DNA of 7,944 nt, taken from contig JBHICC010000070.1 of NCBI GenBank assembly GCA_046759385.1, positions 1 through 7,944 on the forward strand, in the 5' to 3' direction. This DNA is from JBHICC01 sp046759385 (lineage in GTDB: Bacteria > Pseudomonadota > Gammaproteobacteria > Acidiferrobacterales > SPGG2). Under the pieces are notes generated by a model that saw only the letters and a program-made list of their open reading frames with translations, had not been told where the DNA came from and did not search any database. Below are positions 1-7,700 of this stretch, piece after piece (the first letter of the stretch is position 1; each line of letters starts with the position of its first letter). A program made the position numbers and the translations under genes.

Positions 1-351
1 GAGCGCTTTGTCGATCTCAGTAAGAACGACTTCGTTGGACGTGATGCGGCGCTGAAAGAACAGGAAACCGGACCGGAGCGACGCCTGGTCTCCTTTGTGG
101 TCGATGACAACGGCGTCGATGTCATGGGCGATGAGCCCGTCTGGCATGATGGTAAGGTCGTCGGCTGGGTGACGTCGGGCGGTTATGCCCATTACGTGGG
201 CAAATCCGTAGCGCTTGCCTATATCCCGGCTGCACTCGCCAAAAGCGGGCGTGACGGCGCGTTTGAGGTTGAAATCTTAGGGGAACGCCGACCGGCCACG
301 CTTGCACCGCAACCGCTATTCGATCCCGACGGGTCAAGAATGCGTGGTTAA
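1..351 (+). CDS. Dimethylglycine/sarcosine dehydrogenase-like protein, C-terminal GcvT-type domain (5' truncated)
   Basis: The frame is open from the first base to a TAA at 349-351, giving the last 116 residues of a protein that begins outside the window. The sequence matches the C-terminal barrel of aminomethyltransferase (GcvT) folds: an FVGRDAAL segment near the visible start, then RRLVSFVV, GDEPVW, GWVTSGGYAHYVGKSVALAYI and a closing LGERRPATL block. In the dimethylglycine and sarcosine dehydrogenase family this domain follows an N-terminal FAD oxidoreductase and handles the methylene-tetrahydrofolate step of N-demethylation. The VTSGGY...SVALAYI pattern resembles those fusions more than free-standing GcvT, but the FAD part is not visible, so a separate T-protein or a folate-dependent demethylase remains possible. 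It converges on the downstream amidase gene with a 179-base gap. An internal ATG at 97 is not a plausible start, because homology continues upstream of it. Confidence 0.82.
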   Translation, partial: ERFVDLSKNDFVGRDAALKEQETGPERRLVSFVVDDNGVDVMGDEPVWHDGKVVGWVTSGGYAHYVGKSVALAYIPAALAKSGRDGAFEVEILGERRPATLAPQPLFDPDGSRMRG

Positions 352-530
352 CAATGTACTTGCGGACCTAAGGGCACGACAGCGAATAAATGTCACAGCG
401 GTATGACGCAATTATTATTGGCGTCTCCGGTATCCCTGTCACAACGCAGCGCGTGAAATCCTGAAAGACTGGAAGTCATTGCGCTAATGTTGTAGAGCTC
501 GAATTAAGAATACCAAGGGATCGGATCTGA

Positions 531-1976
531 TCACGCTATTAAGCTACTGCCGTCGCTAGCCATGGGATCAACGGGCAGGCGATCTGCTATGCGGAGTGAG
601 TCTTCTAGTAGGGCAGCAGCGACCAAGGTTTCGGCTTCGCCACGTGGTGGACCCATTATCTGCAAACCGACCGGAAGCCGGTTGTTGGTGAAGCCGGCGG
701 GTACGGATATCGCCGGGCAACTCGTTAACGTAATGGCAAAGGTTATGCTCATCCAATGCACGTAGTTGTCGAATTTGTGTCCGTCTACTTCTTCGACATA
801 ACGTACATCGACGTCGAATGGCGGCACGATCGCGGCGGGACAAAGCAGTAGGTCATAGTTGTCAAAGAAAGATATAACACTCCGATACAGTCGGGTGCGT
901 GCTGCTTCCGCATATGCGATCTCTTTGGCACTAAGTGCCAACCCTTTCTCAATGTTCCAGATCACCTCGGGCTTTAGCTTGTCCCGGTGATCGCGTAAGT
1001 GGTCTACATGTTCAGTGGCAAACGAAGCGGCCCGCAAAATCTGAAAACTTTCGATTGCTTCGGAAAAATCCGGGCACGCATCTTCTACATGTGCGCCCAT
1101 ATCCGCGAATCTTTGCGCAGCGGCCTTACAGATTTCAACGACTTCTTGATCAACTGGCACAATCCCAAGGTTAGGACTAAATCCGACTCGCTTAGGAGCG
1201 TTCGACTGACGTATCGCGTCGATAAATGGGGTATCAGGGGCAGCCAACGACAAGGGGTCTTCGGGAGTTTGACCAGTCATCGCATCCAGAAATAGCGCGG
1301 CGTCGGCGGCTGATCGAGCGACGGGGCCTTCTACAAAAAGTGGCGAAAAGAGCTGTTGCACCTTGGGGCCACGGGCGACGCGACCCGGGCTGGGCCGCAG
1401 GCCGACCACGGAATTGAAGCTCGCCGGCGTACGTAGGCTGCCACCAAGATCGGAACCCGTCGCTAACCAGACTTGGCCGGACGCCACTGCGGCAGCGGAG
1501 CCGCCGGAAGATCCCGCCACCGACTTTTCCACGTTCCAGGGATTTCGAGTCTTACCAAACACCTCATTGAAGGTGCTGGCACCGGCGCCGAACTCGGGCG
1601 TGTTCGATTTCGCAATGACGATTGCCCCGTTCTCCTCGAGCCGTTCCACCATGATATCTGAGCGCGTTGGTATGTGGTCGGCATAGATAAGTGACCCATA
1701 GGTCGTGCGCACACCTTCCACGGGATTTAGATCCTTGATAGCGACGGGCAGGCCTCCCAACCAACTGGCGGGGCGTGATTTATGTTGATCTTCCTGCATG
1801 ATTTTTTTTGCATGGGCCTGGGCGCGCTCGATACAGAGTGTCGGTAGGGCGTTCAGATGTAGGTCGGTTTCTGAAATCCGCTTTGCGGCGGCTTCCACCA
1901 AGTCCAGCGACGTGATCTCGCGGCGTTTTAATAACTCCACAACTTGCGTGGCGGATAATCGACAGAGTTCTTCCAC
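531..1976 (-). CDS. Amidase signature (AS) family amidohydrolase
   Basis: A 481-residue protein of normal length for the amidase signature family (GatA, FAAH and bacterial aryl/alkyl amidases), which hydrolyses a carboxamide to acid plus ammonia or amine. The Ser-cisSer-Lys triad is intact: Lys81 in GLPVAIKD, cis-Ser156 in AGSSGGSAAA, and nucleophile Ser180 in GSDLGGSLRTPAS. The 24-residue spacing between the two serines is the family standard. The glycine-rich core spans about 74-200. The C-terminal half ends in the usual GLQIMGPPRGEAETL segment, which often borders the substrate pocket. No signal peptide is seen, so it is probably cytosolic. The start is GTG, supported by AAGGA six bases upstream. 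It is the last gene of the minus-strand operon, 47 bases after the RidA gene. No gatC or gatB neighbours are present, so a catabolic amidase is more likely than a tRNA amidotransferase subunit. The substrate cannot be read from the sequence. Confidence 0.93.
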   Translation of the reverse strand: MEELCRLSATQVVELLKRREITSLDLVEAAAKRISETDLHLNALPTLCIERAQAHAKKIMQEDQHKSRPASWLGGLPVAIKDLNPVEGVRTTYGSLIYADHIPTRSDIMVERLEENGAIVIAKSNTPEFGAGASTFNEVFGKTRNPWNVEKSVAGSSGGSAAAVASGQVWLATGSDLGGSLRTPASFNSVVGLRPSPGRVARGPKVQQLFSPLFVEGPVARSAADAALFLDAMTGQTPEDPLSLAAPDTPFIDAIRQSNAPKRVGFSPNLGIVPVDQEVVEICKAAAQRFADMGAHVEDACPDFSEAIESFQILRAASFATEHVDHLRDHRDKLKPEVIWNIEKGLALSAKEIAYAEAARTRLYRSVISFFDNYDLLLCPAAIVPPFDVDVRYVEEVDGHKFDNYVHWMSITFAITLTSCPAISVPAGFTNNRLPVGLQIMGPPRGEAETLVAAALLEDSLRIADRLPVDPMASDGSSLIA

Positions 1977-1982
1977 AATATA

Positions 1983-1987
1983 TCCTT
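1983..1987 (-). promoter_or_regulatory. Ribosome binding site of the amidase gene
   Basis: Read on the minus strand this is AAGGA, six bases before the GTG at 1976-1974. It decides the start codon, since no ATG lies near the homologous N-terminus. Confidence 0.65.
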
Positions 1988-2023
1988 GCTAACGCACGCG
2001 TGTAGCGAATGTTGCCGAGAGGG

Positions 2024-2398
2024 TTAGCTTTCTACCGGCTTGTAGGCAAGTGTCTCGATCTCTAGTTTGGCATCGAGCATGAGCTTGGATCCCACGGTCG
2101 CACGCGCCGGCGGATTCTCGTGAAAAAACTCCGCATACACCTTGTTGAAACCGGCAAAATCCCGCTCTTCTTCAAGCCAGATCGTGTTTTTTACCACGTC
2201 GGTCATCGTGCAGCCTACCTCCTCAAGGGTGGCTTTGATATTTTCCAGTACCTGGCGGGTTTGTACCTCGATCGGTCCATGAACAATGGTTCCATCGGGC
2301 CCGAAGGGGAGTTGGCCAGACACAAACACAAAGTCGCCGGCTCTGACGGCCTTGGCAAATGGGTAGGGAAGCGACGAGGGGTAAACAATTTTCGTCAT
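2024..2398 (-). CDS. RidA/YjgF/YER057c family protein (enamine/imine deaminase type)
   Basis: A 124-residue protein of standard length for the trimeric RidA family, which hydrolyses reactive enamine/imine intermediates to keto acids plus ammonia. Aligned by eye with E. coli RidA, the active-site residues are kept: Tyr12 (in LPYPFAKAV), Ser27 (FVFVSGQL), Asn85 (FNKVYAEFF), the carboxylate-binding Arg99 (PPARATV) and Glu113 (KLEIETLAYK). The arginine marks the catalytically competent type rather than the binding-only branches. The ATG has a strong Shine-Dalgarno site. It lies between the amidohydrolase (40-base gap) and the amidase (47-base gap), so it belongs to the operon. In some aminoaromatic degradation pathways a RidA-family protein acts as 2-aminomuconate deaminase. 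A dedicated role of that kind is plausible here, but generic damage pre-emption fits equally well. Confidence 0.92.
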   Translation of the reverse strand: MTKIVYPSSLPYPFAKAVRAGDFVFVSGQLPFGPDGTIVHGPIEVQTRQVLENIKATLEEVGCTMTDVVKNTIWLEEERDFAGFNKVYAEFFHENPPARATVGSKLMLDAKLEIETLAYKPVES

Positions 2399-2403
2399 GC
2401 GGG

Positions 2404-2410
2404 TCTCCTT
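2404..2410 (-). promoter_or_regulatory. Strong ribosome binding site of the RidA-family gene
   Basis: Read on the minus strand this is AAGGAGA, five bases before the ATG at 2398-2396. It is the best Shine-Dalgarno match in the operon, so this gene may be translated more efficiently than its neighbours. Confidence 0.75.
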
Positions 2411-2438
2411 TATTATGATTGGGGGTAGTAATAACGGG

Positions 2439-3578
2439 CTAGCTGAACTTAAAAAGCCTGGCGACGTTGTCGTGTGTCAATTTTCGCCGGTCCTCGATCG
2501 ACATATCTGCCAGCAGATCGTTTAAGAACTTTTGGGAGTTTGGCCACGTGGACTCGGCGTGCGGATAGTCAGAGCCAAACATGAGGGTGTCGGTGCCGAT
2601 CATTGATGGCAAGGTTTGCAGCCCGAGCTTATCTTCTTGAAAGGTCGTGTAGATATGTGTTCGAAAAAAATCGCTGGGTAGATCATGATTTTTAAATCGA
2701 TATGGCGCAGTCTGACTCAGTTCGGTGTAATGCACGTCCATCTGTTTCAGGAAATAAGGCGCCCACGACAGCTCGTGTTCTACGATCGCTACCTTTAGAG
2801 CCGGAAATCGCTCAAAAACCCCTGCGAATATCATGGAACCCACCGAACGCCGTACCCAAAAATCCTGCGTGGCTGAGTAGGCTGCAGCCCCTGGTTTCTG
2901 CCAGTCGCTGGTGAAGATGCTTCGCTGTCCTGGGCCAGCACAACAGGCCGCCACGTGGAAGCACAGCGGTACGTCTAGGTCTTGGGCAGCTGCCCATAGG
3001 CTGTCGTAAGCGGGATCGTAGTAAGGGTAGTCTTCGCCCGGGTAGGTCGGGATCATCCCTCCGGCCAGGCCTTTCTCGACACAGCGTTCCAACTCCGCGA
3101 CAGCCTCTGGCAGGTCGTGCACGTTTAACAAGGCCACGGGTTTGAAAATCTTGGCGTACGCTGCGCCAAAGTGCTCGATGAGCCAATCGTTACCCGCCTT
3201 GAAGCAGGCTGTGAGCAGATTACCGTCTATCACGCCGTACAGGCGAGCCCCCAACGTCGGAAAGATGACCTCGCCGGCTAGGCCATCGGCCTCCATGTCC
3301 TTGAGCCGTGGACCGGGCTGACTACAACCGGGACGGACATCGTCCCAGCTCCCTTCGAATGTGACCTTAGCGGGGTCATCGAAACGCATGCCGGCTTGCG
3401 ATGGTGCACCGACAGAACCCAGGGACTTGTCGCCATCGACAATAAAGGCTACCTCGCCGTTGTCATTCGTATAGGCTTGCGGCGCTCTGTCGTAGTACTT
3501 CTTGTCGATGTGCCTCGTCCAGAAGTCTGCGGGCTCAACGATATGAGAGTCAGCGGAAAGCGTCCGATATTCATTCAT
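2439..3578 (-). CDS. Amidohydrolase-2 family metal-dependent hydrolase/decarboxylase (ACMSD superfamily)
   Basis: A 379-residue TIM-barrel protein of the amidohydrolase-2 family (Pfam Amidohydro_2 type), which includes aminocarboxymuconate-semialdehyde decarboxylase and gamma-resorcylate decarboxylase. Family landmarks are in order: SADSHIVEP at 8-16 (His12, Glu15), PLCFHVA at 204-210 (candidate metal ligand His208), VAIVEHELSWAPYFLKQMD at about 263-281 (His268), and MFGSDYPHAEST at 333-344 (Asp337, His340). It is longer than classical ACMSD (about 335 residues) and resembles the large uncharacterised SADSH...EP branch often found in catabolic clusters. The usual reaction is non-oxidative decarboxylation or C-N/C-C hydrolysis of a ring-derived acid, with a zinc or manganese ion. 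No signal peptide is present. The ATG lacks a clear Shine-Dalgarno site. An out-of-frame ATG seven bases upstream opens only a four-codon frame. It follows the hydratase gene by 80 bases. Confidence 0.88.
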   Translation of the reverse strand: MNEYRTLSADSHIVEPADFWTRHIDKKYYDRAPQAYTNDNGEVAFIVDGDKSLGSVGAPSQAGMRFDDPAKVTFEGSWDDVRPGCSQPGPRLKDMEADGLAGEVIFPTLGARLYGVIDGNLLTACFKAGNDWLIEHFGAAYAKIFKPVALLNVHDLPEAVAELERCVEKGLAGGMIPTYPGEDYPYYDPAYDSLWAAAQDLDVPLCFHVAACCAGPGQRSIFTSDWQKPGAAAYSATQDFWVRRSVGSMIFAGVFERFPALKVAIVEHELSWAPYFLKQMDVHYTELSQTAPYRFKNHDLPSDFFRTHIYTTFQEDKLGLQTLPSMIGTDTLMFGSDYPHAESTWPNSQKFLNDLLADMSIEDRRKLTHDNVARLFKFS

Positions 3579-3607
3579 GGGCCATGCTCTATCTTAGCTA
3601 CGATCAG

Positions 3608-3636
3608 TCAGGTGTTGATGTCTGACGTTCACCTGA
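3608..3636 (-). repeat. Inverted repeat in the hydratase-amidohydrolase gap
   Basis: Arms TCAGGTG (3608-3614) and CACCTGA (3630-3636) are perfect 7-base complements around a 15-base loop. A competing 5-base pairing, GTCAG (3607-3611) with CTGAC (3622-3626), uses part of the same sequence, so only one hairpin can form at a time. It sits 22 bases past the hydratase stop, in the longest gap inside the operon. No T-run follows, so it is not a classical terminator. It could be an RNA stability or processing element, or chance. Confidence 0.35.
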
Positions 3637-3658
3637 GGTTTATTCAACATGCGTCTTC

Positions 3659-4450
3659 TTATGCCTGAAATGACAACTCGACCACCCCGAGGTCGCCAAA
3701 ATCGGCTTTCACGTTGTCGCTCTCACCAGCCATCACGACGTTCGTACAACTGCCGGTTGTAATGGCTTGACCGGCAAGCAATCGGTCTCCACGCCGCGCG
3801 CGATCATTGATGAACCAGATCAGGGCGAGAATTGGGTCGCCAAGGACATTGGCGCCACTGCCCTGCGCAATGACTTCCTCGTTTACTATTAGTGAAACCG
3901 GACGGGCAGGAAGGTCCAGGTCGCGCCAGTCTTCAATGCCGTTCCCGAGGACGAAACCACCGTCATTGCCATTGTCCGCAATGAGGCTAGCTGCACCGAC
4001 GGCACTCCAGTCATTAAAGCGCGAATCTGAAATTTCAATGGCGGGATGGAGGGTCTCTATAGCTTCAAGCACCTGCTCCCGCGAGTAAGGCACATTCGCC
4101 GGGTCTAGATCCGAACCGAGCCGGAAAGCAAACTCAGGTTCCAGCGCACGCATGAAGAACGCGTTGCCGTCCAAAACGGCCGGGTGGTGATAAAAGTTAG
4201 GACCCAAAAGTCTTGCACTAAAGGGCTCGGTCGTACCGACCAGTTCCTGTGCTCTTTTGTTTGTCGATCCGACCTTCCAGCCAGCCACAGGCAGATCCAT
4301 AAGTCTTACCAGTTCTTCCTGAATGCAATAGCCGTCGTCGATGTTCTGGGGTCGGCACTGTTCGGGAAGTGCATCGATTCGCCTGTGATTAATGCGGGCG
4401 TCACGTAATATCGTGGCCGCCTGCTCTATTGCGCTCTGGTCCATATGCAT
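3659..4450 (-). CDS. 2-oxopent-4-enoate hydratase / 4-oxalocrotonate decarboxylase family protein (MhpD-like, FAH superfamily)
   Basis: This start gives 263 residues, matching the roughly 260-270 of MhpD, DmpE and HpaH. These enzymes act in the lower meta-cleavage pathway, hydrating 2-hydroxypenta-2,4-dienoate to 4-hydroxy-2-oxovalerate or, in the related branch, decarboxylating 4-oxalocrotonate. Visible family features, numbered from this start, are Lys59 in GWKVGSTNKRAQ, the divalent-metal acidic residues Glu104 and Glu106 in LEPEFAFRL and Glu139 in PAIEISDSRF, GANVLGDPILALIWFIND at about 199-216, and TGSCT near 232-236. Hydratase and decarboxylase branches cannot be separated by eye. The frame stays open upstream to an ATG at 4552, adding 34 residues (His- and Glu-rich, no domain) that I judge untranslated. 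A second candidate ATG lies two codons downstream (4444). None of these starts has a good Shine-Dalgarno site. It is the first gene of the minus-strand operon. Confidence 0.87.
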   Translation of the reverse strand: MHMDQSAIEQAATILRDARINHRRIDALPEQCRPQNIDDGYCIQEELVRLMDLPVAGWKVGSTNKRAQELVGTTEPFSARLLGPNFYHHPAVLDGNAFFMRALEPEFAFRLGSDLDPANVPYSREQVLEAIETLHPAIEISDSRFNDWSAVGAASLIADNGNDGGFVLGNGIEDWRDLDLPARPVSLIVNEEVIAQGSGANVLGDPILALIWFINDRARRGDRLLAGQAITTGSCTNVVMAGESDNVKADFGDLGVVELSFQA

Positions 4451-4634
4451 ATGTTGTCGGGTGAGCGATTGGCCATGATACAACTCGGTGGGACTCTCTT
4501 GGTAGTCGGCGTGCTCATGTTTTTCAAGTGCGAACACGCAAACGTGTAGCATTGCTATAACCGCTTAGACGTCGCGGGACTAGCAGTCATATCTCCAACC
4601 CCCGACCTTATTCAGTGATAATGCGACGATTAGC

Positions 4635-4665
4635 TTGCCGCCCTCGGCACAAACAGGCGTAGAAT
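4635..4665 (+). promoter_or_regulatory. Candidate sigma70-like promoter for the cyclase gene
   Basis: TTGCCG (4635-4640) and TAGAAT (4660-4665) resemble -35 and -10 boxes, with four and five of six consensus matches. The 19-base spacer is longer than ideal. Transcription would begin near 4672, giving a leader of about 95 bases before the ATG. The -35 box overlaps a short TGCCG/CGGCA inverted repeat (4636-4649). No equally good candidate was found for the minus-strand operon in this region. Confidence 0.27.
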
Positions 4666-4669
4666 GGCT

Positions 4670-4702
4670 CTTGCCCGCCCGGGTCACGTCCAGGGTGGCA
4701 AG
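4670..4702 (+). repeat. Inverted repeat in the cyclase leader (operator or attenuator candidate)
   Basis: Arms CTTGCC (4670-4675) and GGCAAG (4697-4702) are perfect complements. Inside them CCC (4678-4680) can pair with GGG (4693-4695) across a small internal loop, leaving a 12-base apical loop. The sequence after the right arm is TCTTTA, which gives a weak resemblance to an intrinsic terminator. The left arm coincides with the start point expected from the candidate promoter. A regulator-binding site or a leader-RNA hairpin are the two obvious readings; nothing here identifies a regulator. Confidence 0.35.
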
Positions 4703-4765
4703 TCTTTAGGTAAGCGTCGGTAACCAATTGAGCCCCGACACTTAATTACTCGTATGGGGGCTGTC

Positions 4766-7700
4766 ATGGAACAGGACAGCGTCGAGCGAAAACTGGCGGC
4801 GATTCTCTACGCCGATGTCGCCGGCTACAGCCGGCTGACCCGGGCCGATGAGGAAGGCACCCATCGCCTCCTTAGTACCTACCTCGATGCCATCACCGAT
4901 CTCATTGAACAACATCACGGCGAGGTCTTGCACTACGCCGGCGATGCCGTGCTGGCGGAGTTTGCGAGCGTGGTCAACGCCCTGAGCTGTGCCCTGGCCA
5001 TCCAACACGATCTTAAGGCCCGCAACGAAGAGCTGCCCGACGACCGCAAGCTGCAGTTTCGCATCGGTATCAATCTCGGCGACGTCATCGTCGATCGCAA
5101 TGAGATCTACGGCGATGGCGTGAACGTCGCCGCGCGGCTAGAGAGCTTGGCAGAACCAGGCGGGATTTGTATCTCAGACATGGTCCGCCAGGGTGTGGAA
5201 GGCAAACTCGATTTGGACTTCGAGGACCTCGGCGAGCAGCAGGTCAAGAACATCGACCAGCCGGTGCGGGCTTACTCAGCAAAGCTCAAACCCGGTGCGG
5301 TGTTGCCTCCTGCGCCGAGCGTGCGTGCAAAGACTCGCCGGCCGATGCGCCACGTCATTGCGGCCACTGCCGCGGCCGCGGTGCTTGTCATCGGCGCAGG
5401 CGTGATCACCTGGCTTGCCCCGTGGGCACCAACCATCGAACCGGCGTCTGAGGAACAAATGGCCTTCCCGCTGCCGGAGCAACCCTCTATTGCGGTGCTG
5501 CCGTTCGACAACCTGAGCGCCGACCCTGCGCAGGAAGCGATTGCCGATGGCTTCACCGAGAGCCTCATCACCACGCTGGCCCAGATGCCGGAATTGTTCG
5601 TCATCGCCCGCAACTCGACCTTCACCTACAAGGGCAAGCCGGTGAAGGTGAAGCAGGTGGCCGAGGAACTGGGGGTGCGCTACGTGCTGGAGGGCAGCAT
5701 TCAGAGAGAGGGCGACACGTTGCGCATCGCCGCGCAGTTGATCGATGCCGTCAAGGGACATCACCTGTGGGCCGACAGCTACGACCGCAACGTCAATGCC
5801 ATCTTCGCTGTCCAGGACGAGATCACGCGAGAGATTTTCACCGCGCTACACGTCAAGCTCGTCATGGGCGAGCACGGACGTGTTCAGCAGAAGGGCACTA
5901 AAAACTTCGGCGCGTATCTGAAATGGTTGGAAGGTTGGAGGCATTTCAGGCGCCAAACGAAAGACGACATGCAGCTGGCTCGAAAGTTGATCCTCGAAGC
6001 AATCGACATGGACCCCGACTGGGCGATGCCGTACACGACCGTGACTTGGACCCACAGGGTAGACATTACACGTGGGTGGTCGGACTCTCCCGCCGAATCC
6101 CTGCGGCTCGCCGAGGAGTTCGCACAGAAAGCCTTGGCCTTGGACGACACCTATCCTGGCGTGTTTGCGGCATTGGGTGCCGTTCACGAAGCCAAAAACG
6201 AGATCGATCAGGCCATCGCCGATCACGAGAAGGCGGTCGCCCTCGGCCCCAATATCTCTGTCTATCATGCGATGCTGGCGTACAACCTCGACTCGGCCGG
6301 GCGCGCCGAGGAGGCCGTGGCGCTGCTCAAGAAAGCCATGCGCCTCGAACCTACGTATCAACCCTGGTACCTAGGGTCCCTCGGCGATGCTTACACCTCC
6401 CTCGGCCGCCATGAGGAGGCGATTGCGGCTTACAAGCAGTACCTCAAGCGAAGGCCCGAATCCGAGTCGGGCCACGCGGGCCTGATCGTGAACCACATGT
6501 GGCTTGATCGTCAAAACGAGGCGCGGAGCTATGCGAGCAAGTTGCTGGAGTCAAAACCGAAGTTTACGCTGAGCTCGTACAGAAAGCGTCTGAAGTACAA
6601 GGATGCGGCGTATGTCGAGCGCCTGCTCGACGCGCTGCGCAAGGCGGGTCTGCCCGACAAGCCACCGCTCGCTTTACCCGATAAACCCTCCATCGCCGTG
6701 CTGCCATTCGCCAACCTAAGCGACGACCCGAAACAGGAGTATTTCGCGGACGGCATGACCGACGACCTGATTACTGATCTCTCCAAGCTCTCAGCGTTGT
6801 TCGTCATCGCCCGTAACTCCACTTTCGCCTACAAGGGCAAATCGCCTGACGTGCGTCAGGTGGCACGTGAACTGGGTGTGAAATATGTACTCGAAGGCAG
6901 TGTGCGCCGTGCCGGTGAGCAAGTGCGGATCAACGCTCAGCTCATCGACGCCACGACCGGCGGACATGTGTGGGCCGAACGCTACGATGGGTCACTCGAT
7001 AACGTCTTCGCTATGCAAGATGAGGTCACGCAGAAAATCGTGACCGCGCTCGCGGTCAGCCTCACGAGCGAAGAAAAAGCAAGTCGAACTCGCATCGAAA
7101 CGAAAAATCCCAAAGCCTACGATGCCTTTCTGCAGGGCTGGGAACACTACCGTCGGGGTACGCCGGACGATTACGCGAAAGCCGTTTCTTATTTTGAACA
7201 GGCGATCAACTGGGATCCGAACTATAACCGCGCCCGCTCAGCGCTGGCCGCGGTTTACTGGAACAGTGTCTGGAGCGGTTGGTACAAGAGCCTCGGACTC
7301 ACATACACACAGGCCATGGAGCAGACGATGCTGTCGCTGGAAAAAGCGGTGGAAGCGCCCTCGGCCCTCACGCACCAAGTGGCCTCTGAGAGGGCTGCCT
7401 TTCTTCGACGCCAACCGGACAAAGCGCTCACTGAAGCGGGGCACGCGATTGCGCTTGACGCTAACGATCCCGCTGGCCATCTGGCCATGGCGACGGCCTT
7501 GATCAAAGCCGGCAAGCCGGCCGAGGCGGTGGAACGTGTGCGCACAGCCATGCGCCTCGATCCGCATTATCCCGCCTCCTACCTGACGAGACTCGCTCAA
7601 GCCCAGTTCCTCATGGGTCAATTTGAAGACGCCGCCGCGACACTGGAACGAGCTGCCAGTCGCAATCCCAACGATGACTGGACATTCGTGTATCTCGCGG

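Noticed and set aside
352..530. Possible bidirectional terminator or small gene between the convergent genes
   Set aside because: No stem with adjacent T-run was found on either strand. The only symmetric piece is the imperfect GATC-rich stretch near 519-532, and the longest start-to-stop frame noticed is about 17 codons without a ribosome site.
1995..2002. CACGCGTG perfect palindrome between the RidA and amidase genes
   Set aside because: An 8-base palindrome is expected by chance at this GC content and has no supporting context.
2812..3186. Minus-strand 124-codon frame inside the amidohydrolase gene
   Set aside because: It overlaps the amidohydrolase in another frame and its Arg-rich product matches no family.
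5923..6414. Plus-strand overlapping frames inside the cyclase gene
   Set aside because: They lie out of frame within the TPR-coding region, have no ribosome site and encode Arg/Pro-rich sequence without domains.
5590..6840. Near-identical DNA patches suggesting an insertion sequence or direct repeats
   Set aside because: They are coding matches between the two TolB-like domains with mostly third-position differences. There are no terminal inverted repeats, transposase or target duplications.
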